A stretch of DNA of 13,431 nt from Bordetella parapertussis (lineage in GTDB: Bacteria > Pseudomonadota > Gammaproteobacteria > Burkholderiales > Burkholderiaceae_D): positions 1 to 13,431 of the forward strand of contig CAMBJI010000021.1 in NCBI GenBank assembly GCA_945867725.1, in the 5' to 3' direction. Positions within the stretch are counted from its first letter, which is position 1. Each line of letters starts with the position of its first letter. Below, piece after piece: positions 7,179 to 13,264 of this stretch. The notes below the pieces were generated by a model, which searched no databases, had not been told where the DNA came from, and worked only from the letters and a program-made list of their open reading frames with translations. Position numbers and translations under genes: made by a program.

Positions 7179-7829
7179 ATGGACAATGCGCAGCTCTTTT
7201 TATCGCGCGAGCAAGCAGCTGAACTGTTAGCGCAGAAGCTCATCCAATACAAGGGTCGCCATCCCCTGATACTTGCGATCCCACGCGGTGCAGTACCCAT
7301 GGGCAGCATCATCGCGAACCTGCTGGATGGCGAACTGGATATTGTGCTCACGCACAAACTCTGCGCACCGATGAATCCGGAGTATGCGATCGGGGCGATT
7401 GACGAAAACGGATGGGTGTACATCTCTCCCGAGGCGGCGAGCGCCGTTATCAGTCCCTCCTATCTAGAACAAGAAAAGGATAGACAACTCGATCGCTTGA
7501 AACATCGCCGGATGCGATTCAAATCCGGTAAAAAATCTGCTGCTGTCAAAGGACGGATCACGATCGTGATTGATGATGGTCTGGCCACCGGTGCAACCAT
7601 GATCGCGGCGCTACATGCGGTTCGAGCGCGTGAGCCGGCCAAACTGATTTGTGCGGTCCCCGTGGCACCGCCAGATACGCTGGAACGGGTGTCACAGCTG
7701 GCGGATGAGGTGATCTGCCTACAGATACCGGAAAATTTCAGAAGTGTTGGTCAGTTTTACCGACATTTTCCGCAGGTCGAGGAAGATGAAGTCATCCAGA
7801 TACTGTCGGCACTCTCGCCATACATGTGA
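7179..7829 (+). CDS. Phosphoribosyltransferase-family protein (PRTase type I fold)
   Basis: A 216-residue cytoplasmic protein with the type I phosphoribosyltransferase fold. The PRPP-binding signature is clear: ITIVIDDGLATGAT (127-140), two acidic residues followed by the glycine/threonine loop. Upstream, LILAIPRGAVPMG (30-42) matches the PPi-loop region of the stand-alone COG1926-like family, and HKLCAPMNPEYAIGAI (59-74) is also typical. Such proteins could transfer or release a phosphoribosyl group, but the base is unknown. The reading frame is open back to 6906, but that would overlap the divergent gene and add residues without family character, so the ATG at 7179 is chosen (weak TGGA 8 bases before). 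It ends shortly before the terminator that serves the tRNA from the other side. Confidence 0.85.
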   Translation: MDNAQLFLSREQAAELLAQKLIQYKGRHPLILAIPRGAVPMGSIIANLLDGELDIVLTHKLCAPMNPEYAIGAIDENGWVYISPEAASAVISPSYLEQEKDRQLDRLKHRRMRFKSGKKSAAVKGRITIVIDDGLATGATMIAALHAVRAREPAKLICAVPVAPPDTLERVSQLADEVICLQIPENFRSVGQFYRHFPQVEEDEVIQILSALSPYM

Positions 7830-7854
7830 ACCCGAGATCTGGAAAACAAAATAA

Positions 7855-7885
7855 AACGGCCCAGCGCTTTTGGCGCTGGGCCGTT
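7855..7885 (-). terminator. Rho-independent terminator for tRNA-Arg
   Basis: AACGGCCCAGCGC (7855-7867) and GCGCTGGGCCGTT (7873-7885) form a perfect 13-bp stem with a 5-base loop. On the minus strand the stem is followed by TTTTATTTTGTTTT, a classic U-tract, so it ends the tRNA transcript. On the plus strand the following CATTTG is poorer, but the hairpin may also help end the phosphoribosyltransferase transcript. Confidence 0.9.
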
Positions 7886-7902
7886 CATTTGATGCTAAAT
7901 GC

Positions 7903-7979
7903 TGGTGCGGCTGGCAGGAATTGAACCCACGACCCCTTGGTTCGTAGCCAAGTACTCTATCCAACTGAGCTACAGCCGC
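7903..7979 (-). tRNA. tRNA-Arg (anticodon ACG)
   Basis: The minus strand reads a complete 77-base cloverleaf including an encoded CCA. The acceptor arms GCGGCTG and CAGCCGC pair perfectly, the D arm has GCTCAGTTGGATAGAGT, the anticodon stem CTTGG/CCAAG encloses CTACGAA with anticodon ACG, and the T arm has GTGGGTTCAATTCCTGC. It reads CGN arginine codons; the A34 is normally deaminated to inosine by TadA. It is a single gene with its own promoter-like -10 and a strong terminator. Confidence 0.97.
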
Positions 7980-7989
7980 GACGGCGCGA

Positions 7990-7995
7990 AGTATA
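7990..7995 (-). promoter_or_regulatory. -10 element of the tRNA-Arg promoter
   Basis: The minus strand carries TATACT (complement of 7990-7995), with transcription expected to start only a few bases before the mature tRNA 5' end. The bases between are GC-rich (TCGCGCC), like the discriminators of stringently controlled stable-RNA promoters. The -35 region is weak (TTTACC with 19-bp spacing is the best candidate). Confidence 0.5.
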
Positions 7996-8036
7996 TCACC
8001 AGAACCGGTCTTTGGGTAAAGCTCGGACTAGCGTTG

Positions 8037-8309
8037 TCAGGGGCGTCGGGGCTGGTACAGGTCCTGACCGGCTTCGTTGATCTGTTGCCGCAAGGCCTTC
8101 CGTTCTTCCGGTGACAAACGCGATGAGCGGCGATCGCCATCCTCGTTTTTCTGACGGGTCTCATCATTGCGTGGACGCGGCTCGTTCGCAGAGGCCGGTG
8201 CCATTTCATGACGGGGACGGTTTTCGGCTTTACCCTGCGCCTCGGCAGCCACGCTTCCGTGCAATAGCACGAGCGCAGGCAGGAGCAGCAGTTTGCAAGA
8301 CGATTTCAT
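8037..8309 (-). CDS. Small secreted hypothetical protein with a C-terminal SPEER-type motif
   Basis: A 90-residue protein with a standard Sec signal peptide: MKSSCK, then the hydrophobic stretch LLLLPALVLLHGSVA, and likely cleavage near A21-A22. The mature part is very hydrophilic and rich in Arg, Glu and Asn up to about 60, then ends in SRLSPEERKALRQQINEAGQ (63-82) plus DLYQPRRP. I recall similar short exported proteins beside ompR in Burkholderiales, but no function is known to me. LSPEERKALRQQI loosely recalls the LTxxQ motif of Spy/CpxP-like periplasmic proteins; that is suggestive only. The frame is open further upstream to 8471, but the ATG at 8309 gives the clean signal peptide. It is divergent from ompR across 149 bases containing an OmpR-like repeat. 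Confidence 0.72.
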   Translation of the reverse strand: MKSSCKLLLLPALVLLHGSVAAEAQGKAENRPRHEMAPASANEPRPRNDETRQKNEDGDRRSSRLSPEERKALRQQINEAGQDLYQPRRP

Positions 8310-8388
8310 GGCGATGATAAAGGCGTTTTCTGGCACAGGCCACAGTGTAGTGGGTTCCGGCGACCTAATGACCAACGGCCGGTGGAAA

Positions 8389-8406
8389 CTTTGTAAAGCT
8401 TTGTAA
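8389..8406. promoter_or_regulatory. Tandem 10-bp-phased direct repeat, candidate OmpR-family binding site
   Basis: CTTTGTAA occurs twice, at 8389-8396 and 8399-8406, exactly one helical turn apart. OmpR-family regulators bind as head-to-tail dimers to such repeats; the GTAAA-N5-GTAAT core (8393-8407) also resembles a CpxR box. The second copy overlaps a possible -35 TTGTAA (8401-8406) with a weak TATTGA -10 (8425-8430) before ompR. Autoregulation or control of the divergent small gene is inferred. Confidence 0.5.
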
Positions 8407-8458
8407 TTCCTGCCGGGATGCAGGTATTGAAATTCGGGAAGGACGTTACCATAGCGCC

Positions 8459-9226
8459 ATGGACACGACAAATCCCCTTCCTATCGTCCTCTCCCGTCGC
8501 AAGCCAGGGTCGCAAGCAAGAATCTTGGTGGTGGATGATGATGCGCGCCTGCGCGACCTGCTCAAGCGCTTCCTGAGTGAGAACGGCTATGCGGTAACAG
8601 CCGCCGCCAGCGCAATCGAGATGAATCGGCTCTGGATACGCGAACGCTACGATCTGCTGGTACTTGATCTGATGCTGCCCGGCGAAGATGGCATGTCGGT
8701 CTGCGGGCGGCTTCGTGGCGGCGGCGACAATACCCCGATCATCATGCTGACCGCGAAAGGCGAAGACGCCGACCGTATTGCCGGACTTGAAACAGGTGCG
8801 GATGACTACCTGCCCAAGCCCTTCAATCCACGCGAACTGCTTGCGCGGATCACTGCAGTGCTGCGACGGGTGGCGCCCGAAGAACTGCCGGGCGCTCCAT
8901 CGGAGCATGCCGAAGTCTATGTTTTCGGTGAATTCACTTTCGATTTATCGCGACGCTCGCTGACACAGAATGGCAAAGCGATCGCGCTGACCAGTGGCGA
9001 GTACTCGGTGCTCAAGACGCTGGCTCGCCATGCGCGGCAACCACTGTCGCGTGAAAAACTCATGGAATTAGCCCGTGGACGTGAGTATGAAGTCTACGAT
9101 CGCAGCCTTGATGTGCAGATATCCCGGCTGCGTAAGCTGATCGAACCCGATCCCTCCAGCCCGCGCTATATCCAAACCGTCTGGGGACTGGGCTATGTGT
9201 TCATTCCCGATGACGATCCGGCATGA
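8459..9226 (+). CDS. ompR: OmpR-type two-component response regulator
   Basis: A 255-residue cytoplasmic transcription factor closely resembling OmpR. The receiver domain (about 21-135) has the acidic triad DDD at 26-28, phosphoacceptor D70 (VLDLMLPGEDG), switch T98 and K120 (ADDYLPKPFNPRELLARI). The winged-helix domain (about 150-250) has the OmpR-specific linker ELPGAPSE, LTSGEYSVLKTL, GREYEVYDRSLDVQISRLRK and the ending YIQTVWGLGYVFIPD. It is expected to control porin or envelope genes in response to osmolarity or pH after phosphorylation by the adjacent kinase. The N-terminus is roughly 15 residues longer than in E. coli OmpR, but no later ATG is available. A GGGAAGGA purine run lies 15 bases before the ATG, which is far for a Shine-Dalgarno. 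The stop overlaps the kinase start in ATGA. Confidence 0.95.
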   Translation: MDTTNPLPIVLSRRKPGSQARILVVDDDARLRDLLKRFLSENGYAVTAAASAIEMNRLWIRERYDLLVLDLMLPGEDGMSVCGRLRGGGDNTPIIMLTAKGEDADRIAGLETGADDYLPKPFNPRELLARITAVLRRVAPEELPGAPSEHAEVYVFGEFTFDLSRRSLTQNGKAIALTSGEYSVLKTLARHARQPLSREKLMELARGREYEVYDRSLDVQISRLRKLIEPDPSSPRYIQTVWGLGYVFIPDDDPA

Positions 9227-10596
9227 GTAGCCCACTTCGGCATACCCGGCCGGTTCAGCTGGCCGGGCTACGCAGCGGCCTGTTCTGGCGCACTTTTTTT
9301 CTAATCGCCTTTCTGATAGCTGCCAGCATGGCGGCGTGGGTCGCGAGTTTTCGGGTCGTGGAGCGCACGCCGCGCGGCGAACAAATTGCGGCACAGGTGA
9401 CCTCAATCGTCACGATTACCCGCGCCGCTCTGCTCCACTCCGCACCAGAATTGCGGCGCGAACTGCTGTTTGATCTGGCGAGCAATCAAGGCATACGCAT
9501 TTATCCGCGCGAAACCGAGGATGTAACCGATGCGATGCCCGACACGGATCTAATGAATGTGATCGAAGAGAGTGTGCGTCAGCGCTTGGGACAAGACACG
9601 CAGTTTGCCGGTGAGGTCAACGAGATACGCGGCTTTTGGGTGAGCTTCCGTATCGACGACGACGATTACTGGCTGATGATGGATCGCGAGCGCATCGAAC
9701 GCACCTTGGGTATTCAATGGATTGGTTGGGTAACGGTGACGTTGGTACTGTCTCTGCTGGGCGCTGTGTTCATTAGCCGACTGATCAATCAGCCACTGGC
9801 CCGTTTGTCATCCGCCGCGCGCGCCATGGCTCGTGGTCTGACGCCAGCGCCCTTGCCGGATCGGGGTCCTGCCGAAATACGCGAAGCGAATCAGAGTTTC
9901 AATCAGATGGTGCAGGATCTGAACCAAGTCGAGTCTGATCGTGCGGTCATTCTGGCCGGCATCTCGCATGACCTGCGCACGCCGATTGCCCGCATGCTGC
10001 TTGAAGTCGAGATGGCCAAATTACCCGAAGACGCTCGTAACGGCATGCAATCTGATCTCGCACAGATGGAAGCCATCATCGGACAGTTTCTGGATTACGC
10101 GCGTCCTGCCGAATCGTCAGCTTTCAGCACCTTCGATTTATCTGCACTGCTGCAGAAAATGGTGGAAGAAGCCGCACGTCTCCCTGACCTGAACATCAGT
10201 GCATCCATTGATACTGCACTGAGTGCAACCGGCAATTCGACCGACATCGGGCGTGTGATTAGCAATCTGATCGAGAATGCGCGACGCTATGGCAAAACCC
10301 CCGACAGCGGTGTTGCGGAACTCAACATCAGTGCTAAGCGCGAAGGCAAAACCATCCGATTGGAAATCGCCGATCACGGCGTCGGATTACCCGAGGAAGA
10401 GATCCCGCATTTGCTGCGCCCGTTCACCCGCATGGACACGGCTCGCACCCACGCCAATGGCGCGGGACTTGGCTTGGCGATTGTGGATCGCGTTGTGCAG
10501 CGACATCAGGGACGTCTAGAAATAAAAAACCGCGAGGCCGGTGGGCTCGCGGTTCGGGTGTGGATCAAAGTAGCGCCAGTCAGCTTAAGTCTTTAA
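9223..10596 (+). CDS. envZ: EnvZ-type osmosensor histidine kinase
   Basis: A 457-residue inner-membrane sensor kinase, partner of the preceding regulator. Transmembrane segments lie at about 24-44 and 165-187 around a periplasmic sensor of about 120 residues. HAMP follows (about 187-240), then HisKA with phosphoacceptor H249 in ILAGISHDLRTPIARM. The ATPase domain has the N-box NLIENARRYG (348-357), G1 box DHGVG (384-388) and G2 box GAGLGL (413-418). It autophosphorylates and passes phosphate to OmpR D70. Its ATG lies in the ATGA overlap with ompR, so the two are translationally coupled. The 3' end overlaps the convergent DUF3501 gene by 17 bp and contains that operon's probable terminator. 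Confidence 0.94.
   Translation: MSSPLRHTRPVQLAGLRSGLFWRTFFLIAFLIAASMAAWVASFRVVERTPRGEQIAAQVTSIVTITRAALLHSAPELRRELLFDLASNQGIRIYPRETEDVTDAMPDTDLMNVIEESVRQRLGQDTQFAGEVNEIRGFWVSFRIDDDDYWLMMDRERIERTLGIQWIGWVTVTLVLSLLGAVFISRLINQPLARLSSAARAMARGLTPAPLPDRGPAEIREANQSFNQMVQDLNQVESDRAVILAGISHDLRTPIARMLLEVEMAKLPEDARNGMQSDLAQMEAIIGQFLDYARPAESSAFSTFDLSALLQKMVEEAARLPDLNISASIDTALSATGNSTDIGRVISNLIENARRYGKTPDSGVAELNISAKREGKTIRLEIADHGVGLPEEEIPHLLRPFTRMDTARTHANGAGLGLAIVDRVVQRHQGRLEIKNREAGGLAVRVWIKVAPVSLSL
10521..10554 (-). terminator. Intrinsic terminator of the minus-strand redox operon, inside envZ coding sequence
   Basis: AACCGCGAG (10528-10536) and CTCGCGGTT (10546-10554) form a perfect 9-bp stem with a 9-base loop. 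Read on the minus strand it is followed at once by TTTTTTATT (complement of 10521-10529), the classic terminator layout. It begins 26 bases after the DUF3501 stop codon. In the plus direction the same bases encode the IKNREAGGLAVRV tail of EnvZ and have no U-tract, so envZ mRNA should not be terminated. Confidence 0.8.
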
Positions 10597-11158
10597 GCAG
10601 CGCCGCCAAGGTCTCCTGTGGCAGATCTTCGAGATGCACAGGATAGTTCGGATGATCGCAGCCCACCATCATCTGCGCACCGCTCTTCAATGCCGATTTC
10701 ATTTCAGGCGTCAGTTCAAAGCGCACAAAATGCACGGCTGAAGTTTTCTCGGCAGTTTCGCGCTCCAGATCTTCATCCGCAATCGCGTAAACGCGCGGTT
10801 GACCTTCCACCTGAATGAACAGGCGATCTTCAATGCCGATTAGTTTGGCCAACGCCACTTTCCGCTCGGCGACATTGCCGTATTCGATCAGCATGGTGGC
10901 TTTGAAGTTGCTGCCCTCAGGGCACAACGGATTGTAAGCATCAAGCTCGGATTGAATGCCTTCTTCCTCGAAAATCTTTTCGATACGCAGCATCTCCTGC
11001 ACCTGATAGCGCAGGGTGATTTCATCTTCAAACAGCAGCGTGACGTGGTTACCCAGATAAACGCTACGATTTTTTTTGTGCTCCATCACCTGTTTGCGGA
11101 CCTCGATACGCGTTTTTGCATAGGTCTCGAGACTCATCAGGCTTTCACGAGTAATCAT
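10580..11158 (-). CDS. DUF3501 family protein
   Basis: A 192-residue soluble protein I recognise as DUF3501: it starts ITRESLMSLETYAKTR, has HVTLLFEDEITLRYQVQEML (38-57) and later VHFVRFELTPEM, and ends in a short acidic helix. Its biochemical role is unknown. It is the third gene of an apparent operon after rubrerythrin and a Fe-S oxidoreductase, with 30 bases between it and the oxidoreductase. That company, seen in other proteobacteria, suggests a redox or oxidative-stress role, perhaps as an accessory to the oxidoreductase. AAGGAA 6 bases before the ATG supports the start. It has no signal peptide or membrane segment, and only two cysteines stand out (C79 and about C166). Its 3' end overlaps envZ tail to tail by 17 bp. 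Confidence 0.85.
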   Translation of the reverse strand: MITRESLMSLETYAKTRIEVRKQVMEHKKNRSVYLGNHVTLLFEDEITLRYQVQEMLRIEKIFEEEGIQSELDAYNPLCPEGSNFKATMLIEYGNVAERKVALAKLIGIEDRLFIQVEGQPRVYAIADEDLERETAEKTSAVHFVRFELTPEMKSALKSGAQMMVGCDHPNYPVHLEDLPQETLAALLKDLS

Positions 11159-11188
11159 GGTGAATTCCTTTAAAAATCAATTAAAAAA

Positions 11189-12523
11189 TCAAATGGCGTA
11201 GGCTTTGCGCAGCAGCGACAGCGGGTGCGCCATCTCGGCTTTTTTCATACCACCCTCTTCCATGCCCTGCGCAATGTGATGCCCCGCCAGTTGGCAGTCT
11301 GAGGAAATGTAATCCGGCTCATCATTGGCCATGGCCTTAAAAACCGGCTTGCCGATCTTCATCGACATCGCGTGATATTCCTTCTTCACGCCGTACGTAC
11401 CCGCATGTCCAGAGCAGCGCTCGACCACATTGAGTTTGGTATCGGGCACCAGTTGCAACATCTCGGCTGTCTTGCGGCCCACGTTCTGCACGCGCGAGTG
11501 GCAAGGGATGTGATACGACACCTGCCCCAGCGACTCTTTGAAATCGGTTTTAAGCAAACCATCACGATTACGTACAACGAAATACTCAAACGGATCCCAC
11601 ATCGCTTCTTTTACCAGTTGCGTATCGGCGCAGTCAGGGAACATCAGTGGCAATTCCTGCTTGTACATCAGCGTGCAGGAAGGTATCGCCGTCAGAATGG
11701 CATAGCCTTCTTTCGCGAGCTTGGCCAAGTGCGGAATGTTGATCGCTTTTTTGTCGGCCACGCCTTGTAAATCACCCTGCTCCAGCTTCGGCATGCCGCA
11801 GCAGGCTTCTTTTTCCACCATCACATACGGTATTTCGTTGTGATCCAAAATCGCCAACAGATCGTGACCGATACCGGGTTCGTTGTAGTTCACATAGCAG
11901 GTCGAATAAATCGCTACTTTGCCCGGCGTTTTAGCACCATCTTTTACAGGATGCGCCGCCGAACGATTCGCACTCGAGCGGAACTTGGCCGTCGCGAATT
12001 CTGGCAACCACGCCTTTTTGTCGACCCCGAGTACATTCTCGAGAACGCCACGCGTGAATGCTGTCTTGTTCACTGCATTAACTGCCTGGGTCACAATAGG
12101 TATGCCCGCAAACATGCCGAGACCATCGGTGTTGGAGAGGAACTTGTCGCGCGCCAGCACTTCACCTTTTTTGTACTTCACGGCTTTGGCACGCAACATT
12201 AAGTGGGGGAAGTCGAGGTTCCACTCATGCGGCGGTGTATACGGGCATTTGGTCATGTAGCAGAGGTCGCACAGATAGCACTGGTCGACGACCTTCATGT
12301 AATCCTTCTTGTCGACACCATCGACTTCCATCGTCTCGGACTCATCGACGAGATCGAACAGCGTGGGGAAGGAGGCGCACAACGACACACAGCGACGGCA
12401 ACCATGGCAGATATCGTAGACACGCTCAAGCTCAGCGTTCATCGAATCTTCGTTGTAAAAGTCCTCGCTCAGCCAATCCAAGGGATGACGGGTCGGGGCT
12501 TGAAGGTTACCTTCTCGTGACAT
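11189..12523 (-). CDS. GlpC/HdrD-like Fe-S oxidoreductase (heterodisulfide reductase-related)
   Basis: A 444-residue protein combining two ferredoxin-type [4Fe-4S] motifs with two CCG-type domains, as in GlpC, GlcF and HdrD. The clusters are CHGCRRCVSLC (C39, C42, C45, C49) and CYLCDLCYMTKCP (C82, C85, C88, C93). The first CCG domain has C209 and C241-C242-G, with C283. The second has C341, C370-S-G (CSGHAGTYGV) and C410, so its second cysteine is Ser, as in a variant cluster site. The protein should pass electrons between a donor and an acceptor, and in this operon a role in reducing the neighbouring rubrerythrin is an attractive inference. It has no signal peptide or transmembrane helix, so it is cytoplasmic or peripheral to the membrane. 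AAGAGA about 7 bases before the ATG supports the start. It is too short to carry a flavin dehydrogenase domain. Confidence 0.88.
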   Translation of the reverse strand: MSREGNLQAPTRHPLDWLSEDFYNEDSMNAELERVYDICHGCRRCVSLCASFPTLFDLVDESETMEVDGVDKKDYMKVVDQCYLCDLCYMTKCPYTPPHEWNLDFPHLMLRAKAVKYKKGEVLARDKFLSNTDGLGMFAGIPIVTQAVNAVNKTAFTRGVLENVLGVDKKAWLPEFATAKFRSSANRSAAHPVKDGAKTPGKVAIYSTCYVNYNEPGIGHDLLAILDHNEIPYVMVEKEACCGMPKLEQGDLQGVADKKAINIPHLAKLAKEGYAILTAIPSCTLMYKQELPLMFPDCADTQLVKEAMWDPFEYFVVRNRDGLLKTDFKESLGQVSYHIPCHSRVQNVGRKTAEMLQLVPDTKLNVVERCSGHAGTYGVKKEYHAMSMKIGKPVFKAMANDEPDYISSDCQLAGHHIAQGMEEGGMKKAEMAHPLSLLRKAYAI

Positions 12524-12549
12524 GTTTTGATCTCTTGCAGGTGATTAGG

Positions 12550-12593
12550 GTTGTGCGCAGCGCATGCGTACGGCTTCATGCGCTCTGCACAAC
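12550..12593. repeat. Large hairpin between rubrerythrin and Fe-S oxidoreductase genes
   Basis: GTTGTGCGCAGCGCATG (12550-12566) pairs with CATGCGCTCTGCACAAC (12577-12593) at 15 of 17 positions around a 10-base loop, with one 2x2 internal mismatch. On the transcribed minus strand it is not followed by a U-tract, so it is more likely an mRNA processing or stabilising element (or partial attenuator) than a terminator. In the other direction TCTCTTTGCTTTTG follows, a weak possible terminator. Confidence 0.7.
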
Positions 12594-12633
12594 TCTCTTT
12601 GCTTTTGCTCGGAGGGTTGTGACGACGTGCTGA

Positions 12634-13056
12634 TCAGTCGACCAGTGCGTCGAGGGCTTTCTGATAACGGTTTGCGTGCGAACGCTCTGCCTTGGCCAGT
12701 GTTTCGAACCAGTCAGCGATTTCGTCGAAACCTTCTTCACGAGCTGTCTTAGCCATACCTGGGTACATGTCGGTGTACTCATGGGTTTCGCCGGCAACTG
12801 CTGCCATCAGGTTCTGACGCGAAGAACCGATAGGCATACCGGTTGCTGGATCGCCGACTTGCTCAAGGTACTCGAGGTGGCCGTGTGCATGGCCAGTTTC
12901 GCCTTCAGCAGTCGAGCGGAACAGTGCTGCTACATCGTTTTGGCCTTCAATGTCAGCCTTGTTCGCGAAGTACAAATAACGACGATTTGCCTGTGATTCG
13001 CCTGAAAAAGCATCTTTCAGATTGGCTTCGGTCTTAGAGCCTTTCAACTTGGACAT
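12634..13056 (-). CDS. Rubrerythrin without rubredoxin domain
   Basis: A 140-residue four-helix-bundle di-iron protein of the rubrerythrin family. It reduces hydrogen peroxide to water in the cytoplasm. Expected iron ligands are present: E20 ([11 protein letters not shown]), E53 and H56 ([10 protein letters not shown]), E90/E93 ([11 protein letters not shown]), and E124 and H127 ([11 protein letters not shown]). The usual C-terminal rubredoxin domain with CxxC pairs is absent and the protein has no cysteine, as in short 'sulerythrin'-like members. It therefore needs an external electron donor. It is the first gene of the operon; AGGAGA 7 bases before the ATG gives a strong ribosome binding site. 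The gap to the Fe-S gene is 110 bases and holds a hairpin. Peroxide or iron regulation is plausible, but no clear operator was recognised upstream. Confidence 0.93.
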   Translation of the reverse strand: MSKLKGSKTEANLKDAFSGESQANRRYLYFANKADIEGQNDVAALFRSTAEGETGHAHGHLEYLEQVGDPATGMPIGSSRQNLMAAVAGETHEYTDMYPGMAKTAREEGFDEIADWFETLAKAERSHANRYQKALDALVD

Positions 13057-13182
13057 GTAGATCTCCTATAAATTCGTGGAACCACCTACCCCCAAAACCA
13101 AATTGATGCTAGAGGTATACGATATGGGTTGAAAACCGACCAGCTGGTGCAGGTTTTCGAGCTGGAGTATGGGGTGGGCGAC

Positions 13183-13229
13183 AGAAAAGCTCAAATTGGC
13201 TATCTCAATGCAGCCAATTGAGAAAAGCT
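13183..13229. repeat. Short inverted and direct repeats between ispF and rubrerythrin
   Basis: AATTGGCT (13194-13201) and AGCCAATT (13212-13219) are perfect 8-bp inverted arms around a 10-base loop. AGAAAAGCT is directly repeated at 13183-13191 and 13221-13229, flanking the hairpin. The area lies after the ispF stop and before rubrerythrin on the minus strand, so it could end the ispF transcript or regulate rubrerythrin. No T-run follows on the minus strand (the next bases are TGAGCTTTTC). Confidence 0.35.
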
Positions 13230-13264
13230 ATTGAGTTACAAAAAAGTGTAGATGAGAACTATTA

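Noticed and set aside
8011..8020. Terminator for the small secreted-protein gene
   Set aside because: Only a 3- to 4-bp stem (CTTTGGGTAAAG) with no U-tract is present.
8310..8471. Longer start for the small secreted protein
   Set aside because: It would run into the ompR start region and hide the clear signal peptide that begins at the ATG at 8309.
8306..8908. A 200-codon open frame on the minus strand
   Set aside because: It lies mostly opposite ompR and lacks any family features; ompR is certain.
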